Part shown: one piece after another, positions 8,433 to 19,500 of the stretch
How positions within the stretch are numbered: the first letter of the stretch is position 1
How the letters are laid out: each line of letters starts with the position of its first letter
Virus record (IMG/VR): IMGVR_UViG_3300010354_000608
Coordinates: 1-24,828 of that record
Length of the DNA: 24,828 nucleotides
Reading direction: 5' to 3' (one strand)
Source of the DNA: a virus
The notes under the pieces: model-generated
Database searches by the model: none
What the model was told of the DNA's origin: nothing
Seen by the model: only the letters and a program-made list of their open reading frames with translations
Translations under genes and position numbers: made by a program

Positions 8433-11400
8433 ATGGCAAGAGTAATTCCTGGATCTGGTGCAGTAATCAAACCAAATTTCAATGATGAATTTGGTATTGC
8501 TTCTGTAGATGTACTTTCTGGTGGTTCTGGATACACAAATTCAGATCCACCAAGATTGACAGTCGATAATTGCGGAACACCTGAAGTAGAAGCAGTATTA
8601 TATCCATATATCGATGAAGATTCTGGAAAAATCGTATATGTAAGAGTACTTGAACCTGGTAAGGGATATGATCCACTAAGGGTTTCGATTATACCTAAAC
8701 AGGATTCTATTACAGTAATAGATTCCTTTGATGCTAATAGAATTTGGACTTCTTCGAATACATCAGTAACTAGTGGTAGATTTATCGAGTATGATAGACT
8801 TCGAGTAACTACAAATGGGATACCAGATCCAGCTCCATATAACAAAGGAAATGTATTTGCTACTCCATATAATCATACTTTCATTTATAGAGGCGGTAAA
8901 GATGTTCCCAAGTATTCTGCAAGGATCGTATATAATGACGCTCCAAGAGGAATTACCTCAAATGGAGTAGAACTTCATACACCAGATTTTTACAATCTTT
9001 TGCCAGGAGTTCCAATCCCTGAAGCTGGATTCACTTATGATATTGTAAAGACTCCCGATCTTTTAGACTTGGATCAATATGGAGGAACTACCAGTGAAGA
9101 TGGAAATCTGTTAGGAAAATATTTTTACACGTCAGCAAACCTTCTTCAGGCATATAACGCATCTGGGAGTGTTTATAGTATTGCTCCATATTATAAAGGC
9201 AGTAACTATCAGGGAGATAGAGGAAGACATCCAGATGGTCACTCAAAAATTATTGGATACTCTTATGATGGTTATCCTATCTATGGTCCATACGGGTATT
9301 CAGATCCAAATATCAGTTCAAACGTTATCATTTTAGAATCATCATATAGGTTGAAGACTACTGATGAAACTGAAGTACTAAGACCCAAAGTAGTAACTCC
9401 GTCAACTACAACATATACAGTCACTGTTGCTCCTGCACAAACCACTGGAACTGGAAATCGTTACTACATTACTGGTGGTGGATTCACTAATGCAGAGAAG
9501 CAGTTTCTAAATCTTGAGAGGGGAAGCACTTATGTTTTCAATCAAGATGATACTACAAATACTACTCATGCTATTTTGTTTTCTCCATATGGATCTAGTA
9601 CTGCACAGGGATGGCATAGTCCTGGGATCATTGCTGGAGATAGAACAGCGTTATGGGAAAAGGGTGTAACGTATTACCTAGAAAATTCTCAAGTAACATA
9701 TGAGACTTATGTTGAAAATTTCAATGCAGCAACTCTAAGAAGGGTTGAATTTGAAGTACCTATTGATGCTCCAGATATTCTGTATTATTTCTGTTACAAT
9801 CATTCGAACATGGCAGAACGTTTGGTTATCGATGGATATCCAAATGGTACATTTGTTCAGGATAATATCTATGAGGAAGGACTTGGAGATCTCGATGAAT
9901 TCAATGGTAGATTTTGCAAAACACCAGAGTATCCAAATGGAACATACGCATATTTTCTTACCGTAGACTCTAATTCAGATCCAGTATATCCATATAGTAT
10001 TGGACCTAAATTTTATGGAAAGGAATATTTGCCTGGACCTAATGGAGAACAATTACCAGAACCGTCTTTAGATTCTCCAAAGGGAGCGTATGCAATTCCA
10101 GAAGTTGATGAAACCACGGGAGAAATTACTTACATCAACGTTAGATCCAGTGGAGATGGATATTTCGGAGAAGCAAACGTTAGTATTTTTGGCGGAGAAG
10201 GATCTGGAGCCCAAGCAACAGCAGTTACTAAAACAGTTACTGGTTTGGCACTTATCTCTGAGGGTGTGAACTATGCTACTGCACCAAATATTTTCTTTCA
10301 AGGAGGAGGTGGATCTGGTGCTAAGGGAGTTGCTTATATTGATCCAGCTGGTAAAGTTACAAGCATCCAAATAAACAATCCTGGACAATACTATAGTCAA
10401 TCCCCATACATCATTATTGATGGTGGTGGTGGTCTTGGAGCAAAAGCACGAGCAATAGTAAGTCAGGGTCAAATTCAAAGTATAGAGATTACTAATCCTG
10501 GAAGTGGATATACTTCATCACCACAGGTTATTTTTACAAAGTTAGCGACACTAAAGAGAACAGTAAGAAATCGCCAATCATTCAATTCTGTCGATTTTCA
10601 ACTCTGCGGTCTCACTTCACCAGTTGATGTCAACCAAACTTCAATTTATGTCGATAGTACAGATTCTTTCCCTGGATCTGGAACTTTATTGATTGGTAAT
10701 GAAGTAGTAAGATATACATCAAAGTCCAAACAAAGATTTACTGGTCTCTCTAGAGCACTCAATTTTAGATTTGATCAGAGAATTATTTTAGATACGGATC
10801 AGGATGATCCAGATACAGGTGTCTCAACTTATGAATTCAAAGTTGGTGATAGGGTAATTAGACGTGTTGAAAATTCTTCCAACAAAATTGCAATTGTTTA
10901 TGATTGGAAACCAGAGAGTAGGGAATTATTCGTAAAATTTGAAGTTGATGATTTGGCATTTATTGATGCTGGCATTCCATCTTCAGAAGAAAGAGTAATT
11001 TCATTTGATGGTGGCATTGCAGAGTCGTCATTTACAGCACAATTGCCACATCTAACGGAAAGTAATGACGGAAGTTTTATCAAACTATTTGTTGGTGATC
11101 CAGTGTATCTCTCGAAAGTTACACCTCAAATAGTTTTGACTAATACTCGTTATGTTGATGCTGATGACAATGGGTTACCAGATGTTATCAATGCTGGAAC
11201 TGGATTTGAAAATCAAATTTCTCTCGATGGGGGAGTTTATAACTCTCTATATGGTATTGAAGAAACAGTTGGTGGAACGAATACAACTCTATTCCAAGTT
11301 GGTGATGGTATTACTGACTCTAGTTTGCCATCAAAGATTGCTACAGTTGATATCGCTGGAGCACTTGGTGATGGAGTTGAGCATGATGCAGATGTAATTC

Positions 11401-11969
11401 TAACATTGGATTCCAGATATTCGAATAGCGTTTCATACTTCCCTGGTGAAATCATCACTGGGGAGCAAAGTGGAATACAAGCTGAAGTAGTTGAGTGGAA
11501 TCCAACTACACGAAAACTCCATCTAACTAACATTGTTCCTTATGATACTGGCGATGTGAATCTTGGAATAAATGGTAAATACTATAGATTCTCCAAGAAA
11601 TCTACTATTATTGAAATTCGTGTAGTTGACGCTGGTGTAAACTACACCGCTGCACCAACTCTTGATATAGAAACAGTAGCAGATGGTATAAGTGCTACTG
11701 CTACTGCAGTGATGACATCATCTGGAGATCAAATTGATTATGTTGATGTAACTGTAGAGGGATATGGATATGAACAATATGTTGACGAGATTACGAATAT
11801 TCTACATCCAACAATTACTATAACAAACGATATTTCAGATACTACTGGTGCTAATGCTTCCGTTGAAGCAATAGTTGGTGGAGAATATATTGTTGGAAAC
11901 AATGGAGGACGTTGGAGAGTGAAGGAAATCGAATATCTAACCCTAGTTAGAAACGAGTTTTCTACATAG
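8433..11969 (+). CDS. Large structural protein: degenerate YHYH domain interrupted by a cupredoxin-like insertion, then GSGY beta repeats
   Basis: This is a 1178-residue protein. The N-terminal GSGY-type beta units (LSGGSGYTNS) lead into a YHYH-type domain at about 100-540 that parallels the gene at 6290. RGRHPDGHSKIIGYSYDGYPIYGPYGY is shared as the same landmarks, but the signature position reads Y230-F-Y-T233, so both histidines are gone. Between the segment after DGYPIYGP and the closing block LGDLDEFNGR lies an insert of about 120 residues with cupredoxin features: GSTYVFNQDD, H379, and C454-x2-H457-x2-M460 in YYFCYNHSNM. Residues about 567-700 form GSGY/GGGGSGA beta repeats, followed by a SGA beta unit (FPGEIITGEQSG) near 1007 and two more GSGY units. 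The gene starts 9 bases after its neighbour with only a weak ribosome-binding site, so translational coupling is likely. It is probably a virion baseplate or fibre component. Confidence 0.8.
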   Translation: MARVIPGSGAVIKPNFNDEFGIASVDVLSGGSGYTNSDPPRLTVDNCGTPEVEAVLYPYIDEDSGKIVYVRVLEPGKGYDPLRVSIIPKQDSITVIDSFDANRIWTSSNTSVTSGRFIEYDRLRVTTNGIPDPAPYNKGNVFATPYNHTFIYRGGKDVPKYSARIVYNDAPRGITSNGVELHTPDFYNLLPGVPIPEAGFTYDIVKTPDLLDLDQYGGTTSEDGNLLGKYFYTSANLLQAYNASGSVYSIAPYYKGSNYQGDRGRHPDGHSKIIGYSYDGYPIYGPYGYSDPNISSNVIILESSYRLKTTDETEVLRPKVVTPSTTTYTVTVAPAQTTGTGNRYYITGGGFTNAEKQFLNLERGSTYVFNQDDTTNTTHAILFSPYGSSTAQGWHSPGIIAGDRTALWEKGVTYYLENSQVTYETYVENFNAATLRRVEFEVPIDAPDILYYFCYNHSNMAERLVIDGYPNGTFVQDNIYEEGLGDLDEFNGRFCKTPEYPNGTYAYFLTVDSNSDPVYPYSIGPKFYGKEYLPGPNGEQLPEPSLDSPKGAYAIPEVDETTGEITYINVRSSGDGYFGEANVSIFGGEGSGAQATAVTKTVTGLALISEGVNYATAPNIFFQGGGGSGAKGVAYIDPAGKVTSIQINNPGQYYSQSPYIIIDGGGGLGAKARAIVSQGQIQSIEITNPGSGYTSSPQVIFTKLATLKRTVRNRQSFNSVDFQLCGLTSPVDVNQTSIYVDSTDSFPGSGTLLIGNEVVRYTSKSKQRFTGLSRALNFRFDQRIILDTDQDDPDTGVSTYEFKVGDRVIRRVENSSNKIAIVYDWKPESRELFVKFEVDDLAFIDAGIPSSEERVISFDGGIAESSFTAQLPHLTESNDGSFIKLFVGDPVYLSKVTPQIVLTNTRYVDADDNGLPDVINAGTGFENQISLDGGVYNSLYGIEETVGGTNTTLFQVGDGITDSSLPSKIATVDIAGALGDGVEHDADVILTLDSRYSNSVSYFPGEIITGEQSGIQAEVVEWNPTTRKLHLTNIVPYDTGDVNLGINGKYYRFSKKSTIIEIRVVDAGVNYTAAPTLDIETVADGISATATAVMTSSGDQIDYVDVTVEGYGYEQYVDEITNILHPTITITNDISDTTGANASVEAIVGGEYIVGNNGGRWRVKEIEYLTLVRNEFST
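10131..10539 (+). repeat. Tandem GSGY / GGGGSGA beta-repeat array in the large YHYH-cupredoxin protein
   Basis: Four consecutive units of about 38 residues share a pattern of short strand, G-x-x-Y, P-x-I/V-x-I/F, then a glycine run with SGA. Examples are SSGDGYFGEA with GGEGSGAQA, SEGVNYATAP with GGGGSGAKG, NPGQYYSQSP with GGGGLGAKA, and NPGSGYTSSP. The DNA copies differ, so the repeat is maintained at protein level. Related single units occur in the giant protein at 5800-5960, in gp8 at 12660-12820 and elsewhere in this same protein. Confidence 0.7.
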
Positions 11970-11972
11970 TAC

Positions 11973-11980
11973 TATAAATA
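11973..11980 (+). promoter_or_regulatory. Perfect T4 late promoter TATAAATA upstream of gp8
   Basis: The exact T4 late-promoter octamer TATAAATA lies in the 35-base junction just after the TAG of the upstream gene and 24 bases before the gp8 ATG at 12005. A GAGG ribosome-binding site follows at 11987-11990. The placement and exact match make this the strongest promoter candidate in the window; it would drive gp8, the DUF4815 gene and the two small genes. Confidence 0.7.
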
Positions 11981-12004
11981 AGTAACGAGGAAAAGTTCTA
12001 AAAA

Positions 12005-13537
12005 ATGGCAGCCCTACTTACAGATCAATTCAGGATCTTCTCTGCGAAGAAGTTCATCAAATCTCTTGAGGGACCAGTTGCGACGCAATCAGATGCGGAT
12101 GCTGGTTCTAGTAGGGATCGTCTATATGTGTTTATTGGAAGACCGCAAGAATGGGATAATGAGAATTCTCCCCCACAGGCAATCGATTCGTTTGACCAAT
12201 TTTCGGATTCTTATGATGATATGATTTCTCTGAAGAGAATTCTAGCATCAGATACGATTCAAGTTATTCGAAGAATTGATTGGACACCTCCAGAGCAAAC
12301 AACAGGTGGTCTCGGATACACATATGACATGTATCGTCATGACTATTCGCCAACCAGTACTGCAGCTTCTGGTGCTACAAAACTATATGATGCGGATTAC
12401 TATGTTGTAAACTCAAACTATCAAGTTTATAAGTGCATCTACAATGGTACGTCGCCATCGGACCCCAACGGAAAACCCTCAACTATCGAACCAACTGGTA
12501 CTTCTACTTCTATTATCACCACTGCTGATGGTTATCGTTGGAAGTATATGTACACCATCCCAGTGGCACAGGTTCTGAAGTTCTTCTCGAACGACTACAT
12601 GCCAGTATTTTCTAGTTCTGCTGTTATTACAAACGCAGTTGCTGGTGAAATTGATACGGTTGTAATTACTTCTTCAGGTTCTGGTTATAACAATGGAACT
12701 TATGACAACATTGCTATTGCTGGGGATGGAGTTGGTGGAAGAATTTCAGTAGTTATTGATGGTGGTAAAATCATTGCTGCTACGGTAACTTCTGGTGGAA
12801 CTGGATATACATTCGCAAAAATTAGCGTAGATGCTATTCCTGGTATTGGAACTGGTTCTGCAGGTCAAATTGACATTATCATTCCTCCACCAGGGGGACA
12901 TGGATTTGATCCAGTTATGGAATTGGGTGCCTACCGTGTCATGGTAAACGCAAAGCTATCATATGATGAAGGTGCTGGAGATTTTCCAGTAGATAATGAT
13001 TACAGAAGAGTTGGTCTTCTGGTAAATCCACAAAAGTATGGAACTACCGAACTTCTTTCCGATCTAACAGTTTCTGCAACTAGAGCAGTCATTTTTCCAC
13101 AAACATTCCAAGGTAATTTCCTACCAGATGAAATTATCACCCAAACTCGTGTTGTGTCTGGTGGATCCGTCACTTCTCGCGCTAGGGTAATTTCGTGGAA
13201 TCCAACCACTAAGGTTTTGAAATACTACCAGAATAGAATTGATGGCATTTATCCAGAAATTATTGGATCGTTGAATGAATTTGATGGATCCAATCCAATT
13301 CAGGGTATATCATCTGGTTCTTCATCTGAACCAGATATTACATTCCCAAGTGTACCAAATACATCTACCCGTGTCATCAATGGTACTGAATATGACTTGG
13401 GCATGAGATTCACATCTGGATATGCAAAACCAGAAGTTTCCTTCAACACTGGCGAGATTATTTACCTAGATAATAGAAGATCAATTAGTCGTGCCAGCGA
13501 CCAGATTGAAGACATCAAAATCGTAATCGAGTTCTAA
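12005..13537 (+). CDS. 8: Baseplate wedge subunit gp8 (T4-like), enlarged by beta modules
   Basis: This is a 510-residue protein; T4 gp8 has 334. The N-terminal third matches gp8 in order: F-R-x-F/x-x-x-K-F-I near the start, LYVFIGRPQEWDNE, ISLKRILASDTIQVIRRIDW, VYKCIYNG, TIEPTGT and DGYRWKYMYTIP. The C-terminus matches again with FNTGEIIYLDNRRSISRASD and QIEDIKIVIEF, and the core segment YRRVGLLVNPQKYG is also recognisable. Extra length comes from a GSGY beta insert at about 215-300 (SSGSGYNNG, SGGTGYTFA) and a SGA-type unit at about 375-420 (FLPDEIITQ, ARVISWNPTTKVLKYY). In T4, gp8 forms part of the baseplate wedge with gp10, gp7, gp6, gp53 and gp25. The start ATG 12005 follows a perfect TATAAATA; a GAGG lies 14 bases upstream of the ATG. 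The downstream giant gene begins 4 bases after the stop. Confidence 0.9.
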   Translation: MAALLTDQFRIFSAKKFIKSLEGPVATQSDADAGSSRDRLYVFIGRPQEWDNENSPPQAIDSFDQFSDSYDDMISLKRILASDTIQVIRRIDWTPPEQTTGGLGYTYDMYRHDYSPTSTAASGATKLYDADYYVVNSNYQVYKCIYNGTSPSDPNGKPSTIEPTGTSTSIITTADGYRWKYMYTIPVAQVLKFFSNDYMPVFSSSAVITNAVAGEIDTVVITSSGSGYNNGTYDNIAIAGDGVGGRISVVIDGGKIIAATVTSGGTGYTFAKISVDAIPGIGTGSAGQIDIIIPPPGGHGFDPVMELGAYRVMVNAKLSYDEGAGDFPVDNDYRRVGLLVNPQKYGTTELLSDLTVSATRAVIFPQTFQGNFLPDEIITQTRVVSGGSVTSRARVISWNPTTKVLKYYQNRIDGIYPEIIGSLNEFDGSNPIQGISSGSSSEPDITFPSVPNTSTRVINGTEYDLGMRFTSGYAKPEVSFNTGEIIYLDNRRSISRASDQIEDIKIVIEF

Positions 13538-13541
13538 AGAG

Positions 13542-16500
13542 ATGCCACAGAATACTAACCTCAACGTCACGCCATATTACGACGACTTTGATAAGAAAAA
13601 GAACTTCTATAAGGTTCTTTTTAGACCTGGATTCCCCATTCAGGCACGGGAACTTACAACGTCACAAAGTATTTTACAGAATCAAATTGAATCTGTAGGT
13701 ACTCACTTGTTCAAAGAGGGTGCTATGGTCATCCCTGGACAAGTTGGATATGATTCAAATATTGATTGTATTTTACTTCAGGCAAGTTTTCTTGGTGCAA
13801 ACGTAGAACTCTATAGAGAGCAGTTGACTGGCAGAATTATCACTGGTCTCAATAATGGCGTAAAAGCAAAGGTATTGTATTCTATCCCCGCTAAAGAATC
13901 TGAGCGTGGATATATTACTTTATATCTGAAGTATGTGCAAAATGGTGGAGTCGAATCTACCACCAGAACATTTGAAAATAATGAACAGATCTCTGCAGAT
14001 GCAGATATTACTTTTGGAACTACTCTGATTGAATCTGGATCTCCATTCGCACAACTACTTCCATCTTCATCACTATCCGTTGGATCTTCTGCATATATTG
14101 CAGAAGGAGTATATTTTATTCGTGGTCATTTTGTTGATGTAAGTGCTCAATATATTCTTCTAGATCAGTATGGAAATAACCCAACTTATAGGGTTGGTCT
14201 AGCTGTCACAGAATCGATCGTAACTTCTGAAGACGATGATTCTCTAAATGATAATGCTGCTGGTAGTTCAAACTATTCTGCTCCTGGGGCACATCGCTTC
14301 AAAATCTCCACAAAACTAGTCAAAAAAACTATTGATGATGAGTCAGATAAAAACTTCATTGAACTACTTCGTCTCAATAATTCAAAAATTCAGAAGTTTG
14401 TAACAAGAACTGCGCTCAATGAACTGGAGAAGTCTTTAGCACTAAGAACTTTCCAGACAAATGGCAACTACGTAATTAGAAATTATTCAATCGTCGTTAG
14501 GGATCAGCTAAACGATGATGCAAAATCTGGAATCAATGGAGTATATCAATCTGGATCTATTACTAAGAGTGGTCTTGTAGCAAGTGATGATTACTATACT
14601 GCAGAGATTAGTCCTGGTGTTGCATATGTAAATGGTTACCAGATTGAAACAATTACAACACAATTTATCGATTTTCCCAAACCAAGAGATACCAAGGCTC
14701 TACAAAATCAAATTGTCCCATTTGCAGTTGGAAACTCACTCACAGTCGAAAATATTTTCGGTTTTCCAAACTTCACTGGATCTTCTTCAGTTACTAACTC
14801 TTATCAAGTCTTAGAAATTAGAGATCAACGAACAGATCCAGATGGTGTAACTGGAATGTTTGATGACCCTCAAGGAAATGTCATTGGATATGCAAGAGCT
14901 CTTACTATGGAGCACGTTTCCAATGGTCCAAATGGTACATATGGAGATTCTGACGATATCTATCAAATGAATATCTTTGATATTCAAATGTTTGGCATTC
15001 TCAGACTTTCAGCAGCTACTACAATTTCTCAGGGATCTCAGATTGTTGGTGGAACTTCTGGAGCAAGATGCTTCATTGTTGATACCCAAACATCAGCAAC
15101 CCACATAAAAGTTTACCAACAGGAAGGAACATTCTCGGTCGGAGAAACTATTTTCGTTGATGGTATTGCTAAGGGAGTTATTACACACGTACATAGATAC
15201 GAGTTTTCTGAGTCACGTTCTTTAGTGTCAAGAGATGAATCCACATCTCAAGTTGAATTCACATCAAATATCATTCTTGACGACTATCTAACAATTGATG
15301 GTGATACATTCACATATGATAGTGGTGCTGGAACTCTGACTGGATTCAACTCAAATTATGCAAAAGATTTGAGACCTGGGGATATTCTATATTTCAGTGG
15401 TGTTGATTATCTGGTGGTAGAAGATGTAGATCCGACTGCTTTGAACACGCAAGGCATTTCAACAATTTTTGATTACGCGAATCAAGTAGTCAGTGTAAAT
15501 TCTGGTAGTGGAACTGTAGTTGATGGTGTATATTCCACCATCGTTAGAGGAAGATCTCAACTTCTAGGAAGAGAAAATAATGATCTTTTCAGTGCTATGC
15601 CGAAGAAATACGTCAAGAGTATTTCTGACGAGTCTATGATCGTTAGACGAACATACGATTCTCTAACAGTTCCTGCTGGTTCGGTTACCATTGATCTTGG
15701 TGGAAATGAGCAGTTTTCTGCCATTGAAAATGAAAACTACAATCTAACTGTCCTAGCATCTAGTAATCCAAGTTATCCAGTAGGAAGTCAAATTGAACTA
15801 CTAACGAATTCAGCAGACTCTGCAGAAGTGGGATATGCAACATTTACATCACTAGATAGAACGACTCTGAATATTGACAATCTAACAAATATTACGTCTG
15901 TAAAGTTGACAGCAACCCTTTCTAAGAATGTTGTCAATAAGAAATTGAAGACACTTTCAAAGATGTTTGTTCTGAAAGTGAATAGAACGCTATCAGATAA
16001 AGATACTCAAAGATATGGATTGACATATTCAAATCTATACGGTACTAGAATTGAAGATCCAGAGATTTCTCTTGGGGTATCCGATGCGTTCCAATTGAAT
16101 GCTGTTTATGAATCATTGAATGATGATGATCCTGTTATCCCATCACTAACCATCGCAGAATCTGCATTCTTTGCTGCAGGAACCTTCATTACTGGTAAAA
16201 CTTCTGGAGCAAAAGGAAAAGTAGTACAGTTTTCGACAACAAATCTCACAGTAAATTACATTGGTGTTTCTGGTACGTTTATACCAGGCGAACAGATTAG
16301 CGGATTCAATTCATCTGGAGAAATTATTAGTGCCCTCATCAACGATGATGCTGCTGCAATTGTCTCTGGGTCTAAAGTTGTAACTGATGATTATTACATC
16401 GAACTAAATCAGACTGGATTCTTCTACAACACATCTAAATTAGTTCGTAAACCAGGAAGAAGACCAGCGGTAAGAAAACTACTTGTAGTATATGATTGGT

Positions 16501-19500
16501 TGGCACATCAATCTACAGGAGATTATTTTGCGGGTCAGTCCTATACAGGCATTTCTTATTATGACATTCCATTCTTCAATCAGGCATTGTGTCTAACTGA
16601 CTTCCTTGATTTCAGACCATCTGCTAAAAACCTCTATAGTGGTACTGGAACTGCATCATCACCAGCATATGTTGCCTGCTCTACTCTCGATTTCAAATCC
16701 AGACTATTTACTTCTGGGTCTACTGTAATTGATATTCCAAAATTAGATAGTGACTTCCGTTGTGACTTTGATTTCTATCTACCAAGAGTTGATAAACTGT
16801 TTGTGTCTTCTGAGGGAGGATTCCAAGTAATCTCTGGAAAATCTGCAGAGGTTCCAGAGCCACCAGAAGATATACAGAATGCAATGCTTCTGGCAACAAT
16901 CAGAATGAGACCATATGGATTTGATCCAGAGAAGGATGTTGTTATTACTAAGGAAGATAATCGTCGCTATACGATGAGAGATATTGGTAGTCTCGATCGT
17001 CGTTTGAGCAATGTTGAGTACTACACTTCACTATCACTACTAGAAAGTGATACCGCAAATACAAAAATTGTTGATGCTACTGGTAAAGATCGTTTGAAAA
17101 ATGGATTTATTGTCGATGATTTTGCATCTCACGATAAATCTGATACGTCTAATTCTGATTATAAAGTGTCGCTGGATTATGCACAGGGTCATTGTAGACC
17201 AGCACACTACACAACTAATGTCAGTCTAGAGTGGAATCAATCGGCATCCACAAATATTCAACAGACAGGTCCACTGCTTACTCTTCCATATGAAGAGGAA
17301 ATGATCGTAAATCAACCATATGCATCTAGAGTTGTAAACGTAAACCCATTCAACGTCTTTACATATATTGGTCGTATTGATCTAACTCCATCTACTGATG
17401 ACTGGATCGATACCAAGAGGGAGCCAGCAAAGATTACCCAGATTGAGGGTAACTATGAGGCAACCAGAAAAGAAATGAACGTTGATCAAAATGGATTTGC
17501 CCCAATTCAATGGAATGCATGGCAGACTTCATGGGTTGGCGAAAAAGTAACTTCTACAAAAACTGTTTATCAACCAGATTGGGTTGCTTCTGACGTTGGC
17601 AAATCTCCTGCTCCATGGGTTTGGGGTGGAAAGGGTCTACGTAGAATCAATGAAGTAGATACGATTGAAGTAACAACTGGTTTGACTCGTACTGGAACTA
17701 GAAGCAAGGTAGTTCCAAAAATTGAAAACCAATCTCTTGGAGATTCTCTACTATCCAGTACAGTTGTTCCTTGGATTCGTTCCAGAAACGTACAACTATA
17801 TGCTGCTCGTCTAAAACCAAGAACTCGTTTCTATGCATTCTTTGATAATGTAGCATTTACAAATTATATGATTCCAAAGGTCATTGAACTTGTAAAAGAT
17901 AGTGCTTTAGATTCTAGAAGCAATGCAACGCCATTTGTAATTGGTGAAACCGTAGTTGGGCAAACATCTGGATGTAAACTAATTGTTGCTGCTCCTAATG
18001 ATGGATTTGAATTCAATCCATATGATGACACAGAGATGCCAGAGTCATATGCTTCGGCAACATCATTCTTGAATATTGATACGGAAAAAATGGCAAAGCA
18101 AGTTGCTGGTGATTCCTATGGCAATATACAAGTTGGTGAAGTTCTAATTGGTTCCTCTGGTGCAAAGGCAGTCGTAAAAGATCGTCGCTTAGTTTCCGAC
18201 AGATCTGGTAATTTGAAATCTGCTATGTGGATTCCAGATCCAAATGTAGACACAAACCCACGTTGGGGAACTGGAAAGAGAAATATCCGCCTAACAACAT
18301 CAGATACTGATAGTCGTCTTGCTGGTGCTGTTGCATCTTCTGCAGAAACGTGGTATTTGGCAACTGGTATTCTCAATACTGTTCAAGAAAATATTCTTGC
18401 AGTAAGAAATGCAGATATTGTTATTGACACAGTAACTGAAGAAACGATCGAACTATCTACAAGAGAGGAAACTCGTCAAGTTGGTTGGTATGACCCTCTA
18501 GCACAGTCATTTATTATCGATAAACCAGGTGGATGCTTCCTGACAGGATTTGATGTATTCTTCTTCACAAAAGATAGTGCAATTCCAATTTCATGCCAGA
18601 TTCGTGCAATGGAAAACGGATATCCATCTAAGAGAATTCTTCCATTCAGTGACGTTACTCTAAATCCATCTGAAGTTCAGGTATCTGAAAATGGTTCTAT
18701 TGCGACCAGATTTACATTCCAGGCTCCAGTATACCTACTGCAATCCGTAGAATATTGTTTCGTACTTCTCTCAGACTCAAACGAATATCAAGTTTGGGTA
18801 TCAAGAATGGGCGATAATGATGTTACAGATAATAGAACTATTTCTGAACAACCATATGCAGGTGTACTGTTCAAATCACAAAACGCTTCTACTTGGACTG
18901 CAGATCAATACGAAGATTTGAAATTCACTGCATATCTCGCTAAGTTCAATATTGGTCTCCCATCGAAAGCAATTTTCAATAACACAGCTCTCGCTCTTGG
19001 CAATAGAGGAATTCTGAATCTACGTAATAATCCAGTAATTACCCAAAAACCAGATCAAAACCTAATTATGAGTTTGGCAAATGTTTCCTACACTATTGGG
19101 GCTACCATTAGATATATCTCTGGTGGAAATACTTATATTGGTAGTGGAACTGTAAAGGATAGTTATGAAGCAGCAACTGGAACGATTCTAGTGTTGACAG
19201 ATGTTGTTGGATCTTTCCCACAAACATCAAGAGTAACTTCTTCTAGAACCGAGGCATCAATCGTTGTAAGTGGAGAGAGCACTGATTTTACAGTAGGAAA
19301 CGTCATCAAAAATGCATCACTATCTACAGCAGAAATTACTGCATGGAACAGTGGGACAAATACCCTAACTGTAAATTATGTTTCTGCATCATCTGGTGGA
19401 GTAGTATTCCAAGCAAATGATACTATCACTGAATACTCAGCAATTGAATCAACGAGTGCAATTCAAACAGCAACGATTGATAGCCTGACATACTCTGGAG

